The notes beneath the pieces were generated by a model. The model had not been told where the DNA came from. It did no database searches and saw only the letters and a program-made list of their open reading frames with translations. A program made the position numbers and the translations under genes. Below, one piece after another: positions 25,798 to 33,125 of a stretch of DNA of 34,847 nt; within the stretch, counting starts at the first letter, position 1; each line of letters starts with the position of its first letter. The stretch comes from Flavobacteriales bacterium (lineage in GTDB: Bacteria > Bacteroidota > Bacteroidia > Flavobacteriales_D > Sanyastnellaceae). The stretch covers positions 1-34,847 of the forward strand of contig JAQWFN010000021.1 of assembly GCA_029238785.1 (NCBI GenBank). The letters are read 5' to 3'.

Positions 25798-26686
25798 GTA
25801 CAAATACCTCATTTTGCTGCACCTCATTGTTTTCATCTTTGGGTTCACTGGTATTTTGGGAGAGTTGATTACGCTACCGGCTGTTAATCTTGTTTTCTTT
25901 CGTTGCTTAATAGCCATGGTGGTTATTTTTCTATTCGCTCTTTTGAGCAAACGAATAAAACGTTTCGACACCATAACAAGCCTAAAGATGCTGGGGATAG
26001 GCGTTCTCACAGCTATTCACTGGATCTTGTTTTTTGCTTCCATTAAACTATCAACGGTTTCTGTGGCTGTCTCAATTATGGCCAGTACAGCCCTTTGGGT
26101 CGCCCTTTTTGAACCATTGGTGACAAAAAGAAAAATACTGGCCTCCGAGATCATTCTTGGAGTAATGGTGATCATTGGCTTGATGATCATCTTCAGCTTT
26201 GAAACCAAATATATTCTAGGCTTAAGTGTAGCCCTAATTTCAGCCATGTTTGCGGCTGTGTTCAGCACCTTCAATGCCCAAATGGTAAAGCGAATCGACA
26301 GCGTTAACCTGGGTTTTTATGAAATGACAAGCGCTACAGTAGTTGTTGGTGCTTACCTGCTTCTAAAAGGCGAAATGAGCTTTGATATCTCCACAAACGA
26401 CGTGCTCTGGTTGCTGGTCTTGGGAATTGTTGCTACCGCCTTTGCTTTTGTTATTTCTATTGAGGTGATGAAGGAATTGAGCCCATTTACAGTAGGGCTC
26501 ACCATCAACCTTGAACCCATCTACACCATCATTTTAGCACTCATCATTTTTGGCAGTGATGAGAAAATGACCTGGGGGTTTTATGTAGGAACAGCTATTT
26601 TGATTTTGGCTATTTTTCTCGACACTTTAGTGAGAAGAAGAGCAAAGAAAGCTTTACTCAAAGCAGAAGCACTTCAGGCAGAATAG
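25790..26686 (+). CDS. EamA/DMT-family transporter
   Basis: A 298-residue integral membrane protein with about ten hydrophobic helices in two EamA repeats (about 5–135 and 145–285). The typical pattern is FIFGFTGILGELI at the start, SIMASTALWVALFEP closing repeat 1, and VGLTINLEPIYTIILALIIFG near the end of repeat 2. Drug/metabolite family members export or import small metabolites; the substrate cannot be told. ATG 25790 is chosen (overlap with the DUF502 stop); ATG 25787 directly before it is equally possible and a GTG at 25760 is unlikely. Its 3' end overlaps the convergent hemW by 13 bp. Confidence 0.9.
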   Translation: MSKYKYLILLHLIVFIFGFTGILGELITLPAVNLVFFRCLIAMVVIFLFALLSKRIKRFDTITSLKMLGIGVLTAIHWILFFASIKLSTVSVAVSIMASTALWVALFEPLVTKRKILASEIILGVMVIIGLMIIFSFETKYILGLSVALISAMFAAVFSTFNAQMVKRIDSVNLGFYEMTSATVVVGAYLLLKGEMSFDISTNDVLWLLVLGIVATAFAFVISIEVMKELSPFTVGLTINLEPIYTIILALIIFGSDEKMTWGFYVGTAILILAIFLDTLVRRRAKKALLKAEALQAE

Positions 26687-27810
26687 AACAATGCGGCACT
26701 TACTTCGTCGCACAAAAGCCAATCAAGCTCTTTCATTTTCCAAATTCCATCTTCGATTGAAAGCATAGCAAGGTGCCTGTCGCTGAGCCTTTCCTTGCTT
26801 AGTAATGCGTCTTCACCCAGAAAAGCGAGGTAGTTTGAATTTAAAAGGGCGACATTAATGCCCTCTGTTTTTCTTAAACCAAGCATGATGGTTTCGTTGA
26901 ATTCATCGGCTTTACTCAAGGCTTCCCCGTGAGCTGGGAGTACTGCTTCTGACAGCTTTTTGATGTAGTTGATGTTGTGGGCGATGTTCCAAGAACGTTG
27001 CTTGTTGTGGAAGGAGTGCGCAGCCGGACCAACACCGAGGTAGTCTACCCAGTTCCAGTAATTTCCGTTGTGTTTTGATCGATATCCTTTTTGGGCGAAG
27101 TTGGATATTTCATAATGCTCAAAACCGTTTTCTTTTGCCCAAGAACAGAGGTAGTTGTACTGGTCTTCTACCATTTCGTCGGGTGCTGGTTTTACGCTTC
27201 CTTTTTTTACTTGGTGATGCAAGGCGGTGCGTTCTTCAACAGTGAGTATATAGGCAGAAAAGTGCTGTACGTTCATGGATTTGGCTATGGCGAGTTCTTC
27301 TCTCCACTCCTCAAGTGTACTGGTAGGGAGGCCGTAAATGAGGTCAATCGAAATGTTGTTAAAACCGATGTCTTGAGCTCTTTTTACACAGGCCAAAGCT
27401 TCTTCAGCATTGTGCGCACGATTCATCCAAGTTAAACGCTTGTTCTGAAAGCTTTGCAAGCCAACACTTAACCTACTTATGCCCAAAGTGCGCCACTCTT
27501 GGAGCTTGTCTTTACTCATATCGTCGGGATTGGCCTCCATGCTAATTTCAGCGTTTGAATCAACACGAAGGTGCTTGTAAGCGGCTTCTAGAAGGCGATG
27601 GAGTTGGCCTTTGTTCAAAATGGAAGGACTCCCACCACCAAAGTAAATGGTTTCGAAATGCTGGGTTCTCCAGTCGGAAGACCGTAGTTCTAGCTCTTTC
27701 ACCATAGCAGAAATCATCTCGTCTTCATTAGAACGATTGGTGCTAAAGTGGAAGTCGCAGTACGTGCAGGCTTGCTTACAAAAGGGAATATGAAAATAGA
27801 GTCCGGCCAT
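26674..27810 (-). CDS. hemW: Radical SAM heme chaperone HemW
   Basis: A 378-residue radical SAM protein. The N-terminal cluster motif is IPFCKQACTYCDF (Cys 11, 15, 18), followed by YFGGGSPSIL, SMEANPDD, SRLSVGLQSF and IDLIYGLPTSTLEEW, the set typical of HemW. These proteins are often annotated as oxygen-independent coproporphyrinogen III oxidase but act as heme-delivery chaperones; the absence of the extra N-terminal region of true HemN fits. The start ATG (27810) directly follows the TAA of the upstream aminopeptidase gene with no gap, so the two are coupled. Confidence 0.93.
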   Translation of the reverse strand: MAGLYFHIPFCKQACTYCDFHFSTNRSNEDEMISAMVKELELRSSDWRTQHFETIYFGGGSPSILNKGQLHRLLEAAYKHLRVDSNAEISMEANPDDMSKDKLQEWRTLGISRLSVGLQSFQNKRLTWMNRAHNAEEALACVKRAQDIGFNNISIDLIYGLPTSTLEEWREELAIAKSMNVQHFSAYILTVEERTALHHQVKKGSVKPAPDEMVEDQYNYLCSWAKENGFEHYEISNFAQKGYRSKHNGNYWNWVDYLGVGPAAHSFHNKQRSWNIAHNINYIKKLSEAVLPAHGEALSKADEFNETIMLGLRKTEGINVALLNSNYLAFLGEDALLSKERLSDRHLAMLSIEDGIWKMKELDWLLCDEVSAALFYSA

Positions 27811-30441
27811 TTAATCGAGGTAGTAAAGCAATTCCTGATCACTTTCTTGCTGTTTGATGAAGCTAATTCTAGTTTTTAGATCTTTCGCTTGGCTTTCAAG
27901 TCGGTCTTTCAAGGCAGTATCTGTGGCTTTTTCAGCTTCGCGAAGCAATTCATCGTAAATACTTTCCAGCGCGTAGTAGCCGAGATACCTGTTCCACCAT
28001 TCCGCACCATTTTCAGCCATATTTTCAAATACGGGGGCATATTCCAATTGGGTCTGAACTCCTTCCATTTGAAGTTCGAGGAGCAATAGAGAACCAATAT
28101 CGTAGGCGTCTTCGTCATCAGCCTTATTCAAGAGTTCAACGGTGTAATCGAGTCCTTCTTTCGAGTTATTGGAGTAATACACCCAGGCAATACTGCTTTG
28201 GAGGTCCGTGTTGTTCTCCTGCTCTAAGCCCTTTGCGAGCTCATAAGCAGCCGCGCGGTCGAGGTTTTGAAGTGCAGCAAGTGAAGCGGCCAAAACGTAA
28301 TAGCTGCGTTCATTTTTTAGCAGTCCTTTTAACTTTGGAATAGCGTTTTCTTTGTTGAGTTGATAAGGAAGAAGCTTGATGGCCTCTGCGCGAAGTGTGG
28401 TGTTTTTCTTTGAAAATGCAATGTCTTCCAAGAGCGCTTGATTCTTCGGACTAAATACATCACCCATAGTTAAAGCCAAATACGCAATATACCAATGAGG
28501 ATCGTTCAAAGCCGCAGTGAGCATTTTCTGATATGAGGGGTCTGAAGGTGTAATTTCACCTTTTTCTACACCAAGAGCAATGGACTCAAGGGCGTTTAAG
28601 CGGGCAGAAAAGCTGTTCGTAGGGTCGAGCTGAGCATACCACCATTCATAAGGCTTGCTTTCAGTATAATTCCAAAGAAGCACACCTTTTGGGTCGAGGT
28701 GCGCATAGAGAAAAGCACCAAGATCTTGCTGCGTGTATTCCTTGTCGTAAAGCGAATAATTCATCACCTCTTCAGCCTTACTCAAGAAAAGAGGGATAAT
28801 GCGTTTTCCCTTTTCAAAACACAGCTCAAGACTCGTGTTAAGCTCAAATAAAGGCGCGCCTTCTCTTGAGGAGAATTGGCTGGTAGCCAGTTGAAGTGTG
28901 TCTTCGGCCACAAAAAAACTGGCCATTACAAGAGGGTGTCCGGCACTAAAAAACCACTGATCAAAAAAGGGTTTTAAGTCTCTTCCGCTCACCTCTTCCA
29001 TGGCCAATCTGAATTTATCGGTTTCTACATCTTGAAACTCATTTCTTTTCAAATAGAGCGACATTCCTTTGAAAAAAGCGCTATCACCAAGTTCTCCTCT
29101 TAGCATGTGCAACACGTGCCCTCCTTTATTATAAGAGTGCGCATCAAACATGTCGTCTGGATTTTGGTAATCGAAGCGGATGATAGGCACCTGCTTGTAT
29201 TCGGCTTCACTGAAATAGCCATCTGCCGACTCCCATAAATGATAGTCGGCAGCATCTTTTCCATACTTGTGCTCTTCCCAAAGGTATTCTCCGTAGGTGG
29301 CAAAAGACTCGTTCATGTCGAGGTGCGACCAACTTTCACAGGTAAGCAAATCTCCAAACCAGTGGTGGAAGAGCTCGTGGGCAATAACGTCTTCATAATC
29401 GTCATCCAAAAGCTCGCGATCTGTTTGCTGCATGAATTCGCCGTGAATTACAGCGCTGGTGTTTTCCATCGCCCCAGAAACATAATCGCGAACAACAACC
29501 TGAGCATACTTTTCCCATGGATATTCGTAATCGAGAAGTTCGGAATAGAAGCTCATCATTTCTGGTGTGTTGCCGAAGATTTTAAAGGCGTAAGGCCCAT
29601 ACTCACGTTCCACATAATAATGAACGGGGATGTTTCTACCAGACGGACTTTCCCACGAACTCACAGCGCGAATGAAGTCGCCAACGGCCATCATGGCCAG
29701 GTAAGGCGCATGTGAAAGCTCTTGTTTCCAGTAGTCGGTTCTTGTGCCGTCGTCCAAATAATTGCTGTAAACTAGGGTTCCGTTAGAAATGGTTTGGTAT
29801 TGCTCTTCCACGTTGATGAACAGTTCTTGGGTCATCCGTTCATTGGGTTGATCAATGGTTGGAAACCAACAAGAGCTGCTTTCGGTTTCCCCTTGTGTCC
29901 AAAGCTGGGTTGGTTTATTTGCTTCGGTGCTATCTGGGTTGATGAAATAAAGACCGCGATTATCCGTAATGGCTTGTCCTGAAGCAGCCTTCACAGAGTC
30001 GGGTCTTGCGATATAGTCGATCAAAATGGTGTATTCTTCCCATCGCGAGTAGGTTTTATCGAGCTGAATTTCGATTTGTTGCCCGGTATTGATGAAGCTC
30101 AGTGCCGTCGGGAAGCTGTCTGTTTTAAGACCAACTTCTTGAATGAGCATCGCTTTAGCATCGAGGATGAGCTTATTGGATGGGTAGAAGTAGGGCTTTA
30201 GGCGAAGCTCTGCTTTTCCATGTAATTCGCGCTTTTCCCAGATGGGCTTTACGTGGAGTTTTGTATGGATGAGGTCGTGCACCATTGCTTCAGTGCCACG
30301 TTTTTTTTGAGCGACTGGAAGCACTTCTATCTCGGGGAGCAGCACAATATCTTCTTCATTTGACCTTGAATTTCTAATTGAAGTACAGGAACTAAAGAAT
30401 AGCACTAAGGCGACAAGAGGAAAGAGCTGCTTAATTTTCAT
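27811..30441 (-). CDS. M1-family metallo-aminopeptidase lipoprotein
   Basis: An 876-residue peptidase. The N-terminus has a lipobox (LFFSSC, acylated Cys 19), so it is membrane anchored. The M1 core shows the exopeptidase motif SGAMENTS (G323–N327) and the zinc site HELFHH (H355, E356, H359) followed 19 residues later by the third ligand E378 (MNESF). The region after about 560 consists of helical HEAT/ARM-like repeats (for example LTAALNDPHWYIAYLALT and LLKNERSYYVLAASLAAL), as in the C-terminal domain of aminopeptidase N-like enzymes. It probably trims peptides in the periplasm or at the cell surface. It is divergent from the biotin-carrier gene, with a near-consensus −7 element (TACTTTTA on minus, 30446–30453) 5 bp before its ATG. 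Confidence 0.93.
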   Translation of the reverse strand: MKIKQLFPLVALVLFFSSCTSIRNSRSNEEDIVLLPEIEVLPVAQKKRGTEAMVHDLIHTKLHVKPIWEKRELHGKAELRLKPYFYPSNKLILDAKAMLIQEVGLKTDSFPTALSFINTGQQIEIQLDKTYSRWEEYTILIDYIARPDSVKAASGQAITDNRGLYFINPDSTEANKPTQLWTQGETESSSCWFPTIDQPNERMTQELFINVEEQYQTISNGTLVYSNYLDDGTRTDYWKQELSHAPYLAMMAVGDFIRAVSSWESPSGRNIPVHYYVEREYGPYAFKIFGNTPEMMSFYSELLDYEYPWEKYAQVVVRDYVSGAMENTSAVIHGEFMQQTDRELLDDDYEDVIAHELFHHWFGDLLTCESWSHLDMNESFATYGEYLWEEHKYGKDAADYHLWESADGYFSEAEYKQVPIIRFDYQNPDDMFDAHSYNKGGHVLHMLRGELGDSAFFKGMSLYLKRNEFQDVETDKFRLAMEEVSGRDLKPFFDQWFFSAGHPLVMASFFVAEDTLQLATSQFSSREGAPLFELNTSLELCFEKGKRIIPLFLSKAEEVMNYSLYDKEYTQQDLGAFLYAHLDPKGVLLWNYTESKPYEWWYAQLDPTNSFSARLNALESIALGVEKGEITPSDPSYQKMLTAALNDPHWYIAYLALTMGDVFSPKNQALLEDIAFSKKNTTLRAEAIKLLPYQLNKENAIPKLKGLLKNERSYYVLAASLAALQNLDRAAAYELAKGLEQENNTDLQSSIAWVYYSNNSKEGLDYTVELLNKADDEDAYDIGSLLLLELQMEGVQTQLEYAPVFENMAENGAEWWNRYLGYYALESIYDELLREAEKATDTALKDRLESQAKDLKTRISFIKQQESDQELLYYLD

Positions 30442-30467
30442 GCAGTAAAAGTACGAGCATTATTGGT

Positions 30468-30475
30468 TACTTTTG
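30468..30475 (+). promoter_or_regulatory. −7 element of the biotin-carrier gene
   Basis: TACTTTTG is an exact TAnnTTTG match, 21 bp before the ATG at 30497. The oppositely directed −7-like element of the M1 gene (30446–30453) lies 15 bp away, so the two promoters overlap in the 55-bp gap. Confidence 0.5.
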
Positions 30476-30496
30476 GAACTCTTAAATCAAGAACAC

Positions 30497-31000
30497 ATGC
30501 ACAAGGTTTCGGTAAATGAGCAGGCAGCGAAGGCTGTTGAATGGACAGGGCTTGATTCGCTCAGCGTTGATGGAAAGGATATAAATTTAAAGGTAGAGGT
30601 GCTTAAGCCCCATCATTTACAAGTGGTGCTCAAGCACAAAACCTACCAAGTTGAGGTGCGCGATGTTGATGTTTTAAAGAAGACCGTCTCTTTCAGAATT
30701 GGGGGCAGAAAATATGAAGTTGCTGTTCAAGACAAGTACGATGAATTGCTGAAGCAGCTGGGAATGGAACGCGGCGCAGGAGCCCAAGCCCAAGAGCTCA
30801 AGGCGCCAATGCCAGGCAAGGTTTTGAGCTTAGAGGTTGAGAGTGGAAACGAAGTTGAAGAAGGACAAGCACTCTTGATTCTAGAAGCCATGAAAATGGA
30901 AAATGTGATCAAATCTCCACGCTCAGGAGTAGTTAAAACCATTCACGTAAGCACCTCACAAGTCGTTGAAAAAAACGAAATACTCGTTTCGTTTGAGTAA
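30497..31000 (+). CDS. Biotin/lipoyl-attachment (BCCP-like) carrier protein
   Basis: A 167-residue protein with an N-terminal beta-rich half (1–85) and a C-terminal biotinyl domain (about 100–167) starting at LKAPMPGKVLSLEV. The modification motif is LEAMKMENV, with the biotin-accepting Lys 133. This is the usual form of the biotin carrier subunit of acyl-CoA (propionyl-/acetyl-CoA or pyruvate-type) carboxylases in Bacteroidota. Here the biotin carboxylase and carboxyltransferase genes are not adjacent within the window. The ATG at 30497 is preferred; a TTG at 30473 would lie inside the −7 element. Confidence 0.9.
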   Translation: MHKVSVNEQAAKAVEWTGLDSLSVDGKDINLKVEVLKPHHLQVVLKHKTYQVEVRDVDVLKKTVSFRIGGRKYEVAVQDKYDELLKQLGMERGAGAQAQELKAPMPGKVLSLEVESGNEVEEGQALLILEAMKMENVIKSPRSGVVKTIHVSTSQVVEKNEILVSFE

Positions 31001-31113
31001 TTGATTCCTTGCTTTATCGTTCTCTATACACAAAAGGCTGTGAATAATAACCTTTAGCGAATGATACAGCCCTCAGTCATTGGCTAACTTTACTAATCTG
31101 TATAAGGAGCGCA

Positions 31114-32109
31114 ATGATGAAGCGATTACTTCAAATATTTCTGGCAACCGCATTTCTCACAAGTACTTTGCTTGCTGTGGGGCAGGATTGTAATGATCCA
31201 ACACAACTGTGCGCGGAAACCAACAATGAAGCTGAGGTTTTAGACCAGCTTAACCCACTAGCATTTAACTGCATTAATGCTAATTACACGCTTTTCTATT
31301 CGTTTACCACCAACAACAGCAACAACAATGCTGAAGGGGTTACGGTGAACATTTCTAACATCGATTGCGTTGGAGCCAATGGAGCAGACCTTGTTTATGC
31401 AACGGTAGTGTCTTTTGACCCCGCTAGTCCTTGCAGTCCAGCTTTGTATGGACTAGAAACGGCTTGTGAAAGCGACACCCTAGGGATTGTTCTCGAAACA
31501 GATATCCTGATGCCAGAAACCACTTACATGCTCATTTTGGCAACAGATCACGACCCGGCCATTAGCGACTGTTTGTTTGATGTGAGCATTGATGGAGAAG
31601 CCATTGACATTGACGCTTGTTGTGATGCTAACGTTACTTTAGGTCAGAGCGCCACATTCGGAGTTGAAGGAGGAGATAACAATAACGGCGTTGATTATAT
31701 CTGGTCTGGTGATTATCTGGTTGACAATACCGGAGAAGAGATCAGCGTATTTCCTGAAGAAACAACAATTTACCAAGTTACCGGGAATGTGGCCGGTTGT
31801 GTGGTAACTGATTTTGTAACCGCTTTTATTGGTCCGCCAGTGGGCATTCCCAATGCCATCACCCCAAATGACGACGGCATAAATGACTTGTGGACCATCA
31901 CCGGAATTAATGAGTTTGAAGCGGCACATGTTACCGTTTTTGATCGGTGGGGTCAGGTTGTTTTTAACGATATCGGTTACAACGAACCTTGGGACGGAAC
32001 CAATCGCGGAAGGTTTTTACCAACAGGAACGTACTATTACGTGATTGAGTTGAATTCACTGAATGTAAACATCGAGCCTTTGGTTGGATACGTAGCCATC
32101 ATACACTAA
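31114..32109 (+). CDS. T9SS type B cargo protein (gliding-motility-associated C-terminal domain)
   Basis: A 331-residue secreted protein with a Sec signal peptide (FLATAFLTSTLLAVGQ). The middle region (25–170) has several Cys pairs and resembles the N-terminal domains of CHU_C-type cargos. An Ig-like stretch (175–240, VDYIWSGDYLV) is followed by the type B sorting domain (about 245–331): PNAITPNDDGINDLW, VFDRWGQVVF and PTGTYYYVIELN. Type B cargos need a PorP/SprF-like partner for export, and one follows directly with a TAATG stop/start overlap. The start has one of the few strong Shine-Dalgarno sites here, AAGGAG 5 nt before the ATG (ATGATG, so the second Met may also serve). Confidence 0.92.
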   Translation: MMKRLLQIFLATAFLTSTLLAVGQDCNDPTQLCAETNNEAEVLDQLNPLAFNCINANYTLFYSFTTNNSNNNAEGVTVNISNIDCVGANGADLVYATVVSFDPASPCSPALYGLETACESDTLGIVLETDILMPETTYMLILATDHDPAISDCLFDVSIDGEAIDIDACCDANVTLGQSATFGVEGGDNNNGVDYIWSGDYLVDNTGEEISVFPEETTIYQVTGNVAGCVVTDFVTAFIGPPVGIPNAITPNDDGINDLWTITGINEFEAAHVTVFDRWGQVVFNDIGYNEPWDGTNRGRFLPTGTYYYVIELNSLNVNIEPLVGYVAIIH

Positions 32110-33038
32110 TGAGAAAGTTAATTACCATAGCGTTTGTATTGGCAGGTTTGAGTGCGGATGCGCAGCAACTTACTCAGTATTCCCACTACGTTTTGAATTA
32201 CTTCGCGATCAATCCTGCGGTTGCGGGCTCCTCGCCTTGCTTAGATATGAAATTAGGTTACCGCAGACAGTGGGCGGGCATCGAAGGTTCACCAAGCTCG
32301 GCCTTTGCCAACTTGCACGGTAACTTCGGTAAGAAAAAACACAACTTCCACGGCATTGGTGGTCAGGTTGAGTCTGATGATGCCGGACCCTTAAGCTATA
32401 CCAGTATGGCCATTGCCTATGCCTATCACTTGAAGGTATCGCGCAAGTACATGCTTAGTTTAGGTGTTTCTGCTGGTTTTATGCAGTATAGAATTGATGC
32501 AGCTGGCCTTGTTTTGCCCGATGTCCAATTTGGAAACGACCCTGCCTTCACGGGCGTAAGTTCTGACTTTGTTTTACCAATAGTGAACACAGGATTGTGG
32601 TTGTATAGTGAAGATCGCTTCTATGGGTTTGCGATAAGAAATGTTTCGAATAATCAGGTGGAAGACATAGGCCTGGCGACACGAATAGTACCTCATTTTA
32701 GTTTTACACACGGAAGAGCCATTGAGATGAACGATGGCTTTATGTTCAAGCCGAGCGCCCAATTGAAGTATGTTGGTAGTTCGCGCTTGTCTATTGATGC
32801 AAATGCCATGATTGATTACAAATCCAAGGTAGAACTTGGACTTGGTTTTAGATCTGAATCTGGCTTGGTTGGGCTTTTTCGAGTTGATTTGTTCAAGTAT
32901 GTGACCTTGGCTTATGCCTATGATAATTCCCTCTCCAGAATGAGACTGGGAGGCAGACATAGTCACGAAATTGTTTTAGGCATTAAAGCATGTGCTCTTG
33001 GCGAGTCAAGAGCAACGCATTGTGCAGCTTACGATTAA
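32109..33038 (+). CDS. PorP/SprF family outer-membrane protein (T9SS partner)
   Basis: A 309-residue protein with a signal peptide (IAFVLAGLSADA, cleavage before QQLTQYSHY). The family hallmark is near the N-terminus: QYSHYVLNYFAINPAVAGSSPCLDMKLGYR split over residues 23–52, then RQWAGIEGSPSSAFANLHG. The rest alternates beta strands of an outer-membrane barrel and ends in a Cys-rich tail. SprF-type proteins help deliver SprB-like type B cargo to the surface in Flavobacterium. The ATG overlaps the stop of the upstream cargo gene by one base (TAATG), and an SprB-like adhesin starts 88 bp downstream. Confidence 0.92.
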   Translation: MRKLITIAFVLAGLSADAQQLTQYSHYVLNYFAINPAVAGSSPCLDMKLGYRRQWAGIEGSPSSAFANLHGNFGKKKHNFHGIGGQVESDDAGPLSYTSMAIAYAYHLKVSRKYMLSLGVSAGFMQYRIDAAGLVLPDVQFGNDPAFTGVSSDFVLPIVNTGLWLYSEDRFYGFAIRNVSNNQVEDIGLATRIVPHFSFTHGRAIEMNDGFMFKPSAQLKYVGSSRLSIDANAMIDYKSKVELGLGFRSESGLVGLFRVDLFKYVTLAYAYDNSLSRMRLGGRHSHEIVLGIKACALGESRATHCAAYD

Positions 33039-33125
33039 TCTTTCTGTAACCCTTTAACGAAAGGAGCGTATAAAAAGACTGAAAACTGGAACTTACCGCC
33101 CTTTGGGGTCCTAAACTATATAATA

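Noticed and set aside
29105-29120. A further CACGTG that might be parS
   Set aside because: Context is CAACACGTGCCC inside the M1 peptidase gene and does not match the flanks of the parS consensus.
29239-29715. 158-residue + strand open frame
   Set aside because: It lies wholly antisense to the catalytic region of the M1 peptidase, whose frame carries all expected motifs.
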